DNA of 64,000 nt, from the NCBI RefSeq assembly GCF_000829445.1, contig NZ_JXRQ01000030.1, forward strand, positions 62,001-126,000. Reading direction: 5' to 3'. Below the pieces are notes generated by a model. That model ran no database searches, had not been told where the DNA came from, and saw nothing but the letters and a program-made list of their open reading frames with translations. A program made the translations under genes and the position numbers. Positions 61,235-64,000 of this stretch are shown piece after piece (position 1 is the first letter of the stretch; the number at the start of each line of letters is the position of its first letter). The stretch comes from Jeotgalibacillus alimentarius. Lineage in GTDB: Bacteria; Bacillota; Bacilli; Bacillales; Jeotgalibacillaceae.

Positions 61235-62114
61235 ATAATCCACCTTGCAGCCAATAGCGCAGCTGATTCAGACGTTCAGGAGATAAGCGGATATTTGATG
61301 AGCGCAGCTTGTCTATTACTTGAAAAAAGGCTTCATCATTTCGCATATAAAAATGAACGTTCATCGCAGCAAAATATGAATCTTCATGATCGGGAAAATG
61401 CTTCAGAAAAGTCTCAGCTGTTTCTAAAGCTTCCTGAAATTCTTTCAATTCAAGGGCCGTGGCAATTTTCTCACTGTAATAGATTGAATGTTCCATAGGT
61501 TCAATCGCTAATACCTGGCTTAATGCCTGTGAATATAAATACATATATTTCTTTTGTGTTTTCTGATCAAGAAATTCCATTTGAACAGATTGTCTCAGCA
61601 CATCTACATATTGTTTAATCGTTTCGATGTCCGCGGTATCTTTCTGAAGTTTTTTTTCTATTAATTTCAACTCTTTTACTAACTGACTTTTCGCCTGCTG
61701 CAATGCAGTGGCCGCATAATGAGAGGTTTCAGTATCATCACTTTTTAATGCGAGTGCCAACGCCTCTGATTGCTGTAAAAATTCTTCTTTTAATAAATTA
61801 ATCAACGTTTTACGTTTTATTGTGTTACTGTTTAACGTCAGCGCATCCTGAAACGGAATAATATTTGTTTCAAGTTCACGATCAGGGGTCTGCAATGAAG
61901 TATCCTCATACTCTTCGCGCCGCAGCAGCCACTCTGGAAGCTGTTCATGTTGTTTAGGCTTTTTAAACATTGCCAGAATTAAAATAATACCTAAAAATGG
62001 ACAGCTAATTAAAATCATTGCCTGAAGAACAGCACCTTTTCTTCTTAAAATAAACATTGCGATGCTGTATATAAGAACCAATATATAATAGACAATCAGC
62101 CCTCTAACCAACAT
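61218..62114 (-). CDS. pelE: Pel biosynthesis protein PelE (membrane anchor + TPR)
   Basis: 298 residues. Two N-terminal membrane helices (about 5-22 and 29-49), a Glu-rich linker, then helical TPR-type repeats (SQALSQVLAIEPMEHSIYYSEKIATALELKEFQEALETAETFLKHFPDHEDSYFAAMNVHFYM). This is the PelE layout; PelE links PelD to the synthase complex. It overlaps pelD by 11 nt and pelA by 17 nt. Confidence 0.9.
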   Translation of the reverse strand: MLVRGLIVYYILVLIYSIAMFILRRKGAVLQAMILISCPFLGIILILAMFKKPKQHEQLPEWLLRREEYEDTSLQTPDRELETNIIPFQDALTLNSNTIKRKTLINLLKEEFLQQSEALALALKSDDTETSHYAATALQQAKSQLVKELKLIEKKLQKDTADIETIKQYVDVLRQSVQMEFLDQKTQKKYMYLYSQALSQVLAIEPMEHSIYYSEKIATALELKEFQEALETAETFLKHFPDHEDSYFAAMNVHFYMRNDEAFFQVIDKLRSSNIRLSPERLNQLRYWLQGGLYEQTI

Positions 62115-64000
62115 GAGGCATCTCCTTTTCTATGACAGATGCTTCAATGTACTTACCTGCCAGCCTTTCTATGACCATCCCCGCATCATTTAATTCAGTG
62201 TTTGATAAAACAATATAAAGATCTCCTTTTTCATCAAAACCAAAATAATCTGTTGTACGGAGAATCGATCCAATTAGTTGAAGCTTTTCTGTATTAAAAG
62301 CTTTCTCATTTATAAAAAGAAGCGTATACGGTATTTGAAGGGTATCCGCTGCTTGCTGTTTTTGCGCCAGAATACGGGAAAAGTATGCTGGTTTCAAAGC
62401 GTTTGTATCCTCTATATACCGCTCATTGTTTATTTCCTGAATATAACTGGACGATCGTTCCAGTGCGGCGCTGATCAAGCGGGTTACAACATCGACTAAA
62501 TTTTGAAATGAAAGCGTCAGCTGCTGAAAAGAAGCATCATAGCAGACAATCATCGCAACTGTTTCATTCTGCTGCACAATCGGCGCTACAAAAAATGGTT
62601 CTGTTGATGAGAGTGACTGATTAAAACCAATTTGCTTTTGAGTAATGGCTTTATCAACGAGTGTACCTTTATCAATCTTTAATGAAGCAGCCGGCAAAAA
62701 CTCCTGATCCTTGGATTTTGCAACAAGACGTGCAAATCCATTAGGAGCAATAGAATATATTGCGAAATGTCTTGATTTCAAAGTTTCCTCGAGTACGTGA
62801 ATTGAGCCTGTGAACAAAGCTTCTGGCTCAAGACTGTCTAAAGAGCGGGTAGCCTGATAGATTTGGCCAATCCCATTGTCCGAACGTAAAATCTGCTGCT
62901 GCAGTTCATTCTTAATCTCAAGCGTTTCCTCATAGACAGTTGCTAAGAATGAATATTGATTTCTCGAAGAGGCAAGTTCATCTTTTGTAAATTTTAATTC
63001 AATTTTTCTCCTGTCCACCACATAACTGATGATCAGCCCGATCAGTAAATATATAGTAAAGGTTGCTAACAATTCATTATCCATAAATAACGAGCCCATC
63101 TCTCTACCGGAACTTAAAGCCTGATTCACATGAACAGAGATTGCTAAAAAAGAAGACAATAAAGCCTGCGTTTTACCAAATAAAAGAGCAGCGAGCAAAA
63201 CATAAATCATCCAAAAATCAATTGATTCGACTGCCGGCACTGCCAAAATGGAAAGCGCATAAAATATAAAAAATAGCACGATGTTCTCTGCCAGATACAT
63301 CCAGTGACTGTTCCATAATGGAGAGCGGTTCTTCATCTCTTTAACCGGCTTAACAGCTGGTTTGTTTTTATAATACTCAAGCGTTGCTTTTAGTCCTTCA
63401 TCTAATGAATACTTTGGCACCCAGTCTAAATCTCTTTTTAGACTTGTATTATCCAACTGAGAAAATGCAATATCACCCTTTTTCGATGCTACACGCTCGA
63501 CTGAATACCCTGGATTTTCCTTTGTAAGCCTTGCTACAAGTTCATTAATGCTCGTCTGTATATTATTTGATACGTTATAAGTACCGCTTAATCCGCTAAT
63601 TACACCCCGGTATACAGCTTCTGCAACATCACCTGCATAAATAAAATCCCGCGTCTGATCTCCAGTTCCAAAAACGGTAATCGGCTGTTGTTTGGAAAGA
63701 TTCGTAGTGTATATCGAAATCACACCACTCTCAGCACTCACATGCTGCCGCGGACCATAAACATTAGCAAAACGGAGGACAAGCGATGACAGTCCGTACA
63801 ATTCTTCCCACTTTCGACAGTAAAGTTCTCCATTCATTTTGTTAATACCGTATGGAGAAACAGGATCCAAATGCTCACCTTCCTTAAGAGGCAGCGTGGG
63901 GTTTTCCCCATATACGGCGGCAGAAGAACAAAAAACAAATTTCTCTACGCCGTATTTTATTGATAAATTTAACATATTGATTAGACCAAGAATGTTTGTC
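62104..64000 (-). CDS. pelD: Epimerase-PelD fusion, c-di-GMP receptor of the Pel synthase (5' end cut off)
   Basis: The frame runs off the window at 64000; 631 residues are visible. Numbering from the Met at 63975: residues 1-~205 are the C-terminal part of an NAD-dependent sugar-nucleotide epimerase (FCSSAAVYGE, catalytic Y42-x3-K46 in SPYGINKMNGE, RFANVYGPRQH). About 225-320 are four membrane helices, ~350-500 a GAF domain, ~510-623 a GGDEF fold. GGDEF has decayed to EKGDL, but RxxD survives as RTTD (573-576). That is PelD logic: no cyclase activity, c-di-GMP binding that switches on the synthase. The attached epimerase would supply UDP-GalNAc, the job of PelX in Pseudomonas. Confidence 0.93.
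   Translation of the reverse strand, partial: TNILGLINMLNLSIKYGVEKFVFCSSAAVYGENPTLPLKEGEHLDPVSPYGINKMNGELYCRKWEELYGLSSLVLRFANVYGPRQHVSAESGVISIYTTNLSKQQPITVFGTGDQTRDFIYAGDVAEAVYRGVISGLSGTYNVSNNIQTSINELVARLTKENPGYSVERVASKKGDIAFSQLDNTSLKRDLDWVPKYSLDEGLKATLEYYKNKPAVKPVKEMKNRSPLWNSHWMYLAENIVLFFIFYALSILAVPAVESIDFWMIYVLLAALLFGKTQALLSSFLAISVHVNQALSSGREMGSLFMDNELLATFTIYLLIGLIISYVVDRRKIELKFTKDELASSRNQYSFLATVYEETLEIKNELQQQILRSDNGIGQIYQATRSLDSLEPEALFTGSIHVLEETLKSRHFAIYSIAPNGFARLVAKSKDQEFLPAASLKIDKGTLVDKAITQKQIGFNQSLSSTEPFFVAPIVQQNETVAMIVCYDASFQQLTLSFQNLVDVVTRLISAALERSSSYIQEINNERYIEDTNALKPAYFSRILAQKQQAADTLQIPYTLLFINEKAFNTEKLQLIGSILRTTDYFGFDEKGDLYIVLSNTELNDAGMVIERLAGKYIEASVIEKEMPHVG
62248..62259 (-). other. 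RxxD c-di-GMP-binding site codons in pelD
   Basis: CGT ACA ACA GAT (R-T-T-D) on the minus strand, the inhibitory-site motif that binds c-di-GMP in PelD, placed just before the degenerate GGDEF. Confidence 0.85.

Noticed and set aside
1-64000. CRISPR arrays, tRNA and rRNA genes, insertion sequences, prophage genes
   Set aside because: Looked for on both strands; no regularly spaced repeats, cloverleaf sequences, rRNA blocks, transposase or phage structural genes were recognised.

Overview
The window looks like chromosomal DNA of a low-GC, Gram-positive Bacillales bacterium of the Bacillaceae/Planococcaceae type. The evidence is AGGAGG-type ribosome sites almost everywhere, an Fnr with a C-terminal cysteine cluster as in Bacillus subtilis, a YwaC/RelP-type alarmone synthetase, HssRS-HrtBA heme defence, a ykkC guanidine-I riboswitch before an SMR pair, a ba3-type oxidase, and a Gram-positive pel operon. 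Two Spo0J parS-like sites (7611 and 9825) and rlmH (52031) suggest an origin-proximal position. I cannot name the species from sequence alone.

Layout. 0-13 kb: the end of an OhrR-type regulator, a MHYT-EAL c-di-GMP phosphodiesterase, guanidinium exporters under their riboswitch, an alcohol dehydrogenase with a foreign ATP-grasp-like N-terminus, small enzymes (GNAT, VOC, three methyltransferases), a membrane diguanylate cyclase, and two tubby-like proteins. 13-17 kb: hssR-hssS-hrtB-hrtA, with a perfectly spaced HssR direct repeat before hrtB. 17-24.4 kb: tRNA-dihydrouridine synthase, an HpaB-type monooxygenase, and a Fur-box-controlled ferric-siderophore ABC transporter. 24.6-33.4 kb: small membrane proteins, an XRE regulator, RelP, a MATE pump with its MerR regulator, a Ser/Thr kinase beside a tiny Ser/Arg-rich protein, DUF488, MsrA with an Ig-domain gene remnant, and a ferritin-like protein. 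33.4-37 kb: ba3 oxidase operon (including two very small membrane proteins) and fnr. 37-46.7 kb: lipoproteins, amidohydrolase, prolyl 4-hydroxylase-like enzyme, M20 peptidase, and a membrane protein with three 64-residue repeats.

46.9-52.0 kb is a visibly AT-rich accessory island: a MarR-type regulator, a methyltransferase fusing a beta-class and an alpha-class (Dam-like) adenine-methylase domain, a convergent large putative restriction endonuclease, and a small orphan. It lies directly against the 3' end of rlmH, whose last codons carry the TATCATAAATGA core used by staphylococcal SCC elements. A perfect palindrome between the MarR gene and the methylase overlaps the -35 boxes of both divergent promoters.

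52.5-64 kb is the most interesting part. It is a complete Gram-positive Pel exopolysaccharide operon (pelD-pelE-pelA deacetylase-pelF-pelG, minus strand). PelD is fused to a nucleotide-sugar epimerase; it has lost the GGDEF active site but kept the RxxD c-di-GMP site. The operon continues into a CotH-kinase protein, a VTC-type polyphosphate-polymerase-domain protein and a DUF4956 membrane protein, all translationally coupled or tightly packed. A separate GH114-like glycosidase faces its end. With the EAL and GGDEF enzymes at the other end of the window, c-di-GMP synthesis, breakdown and reception are all present here.
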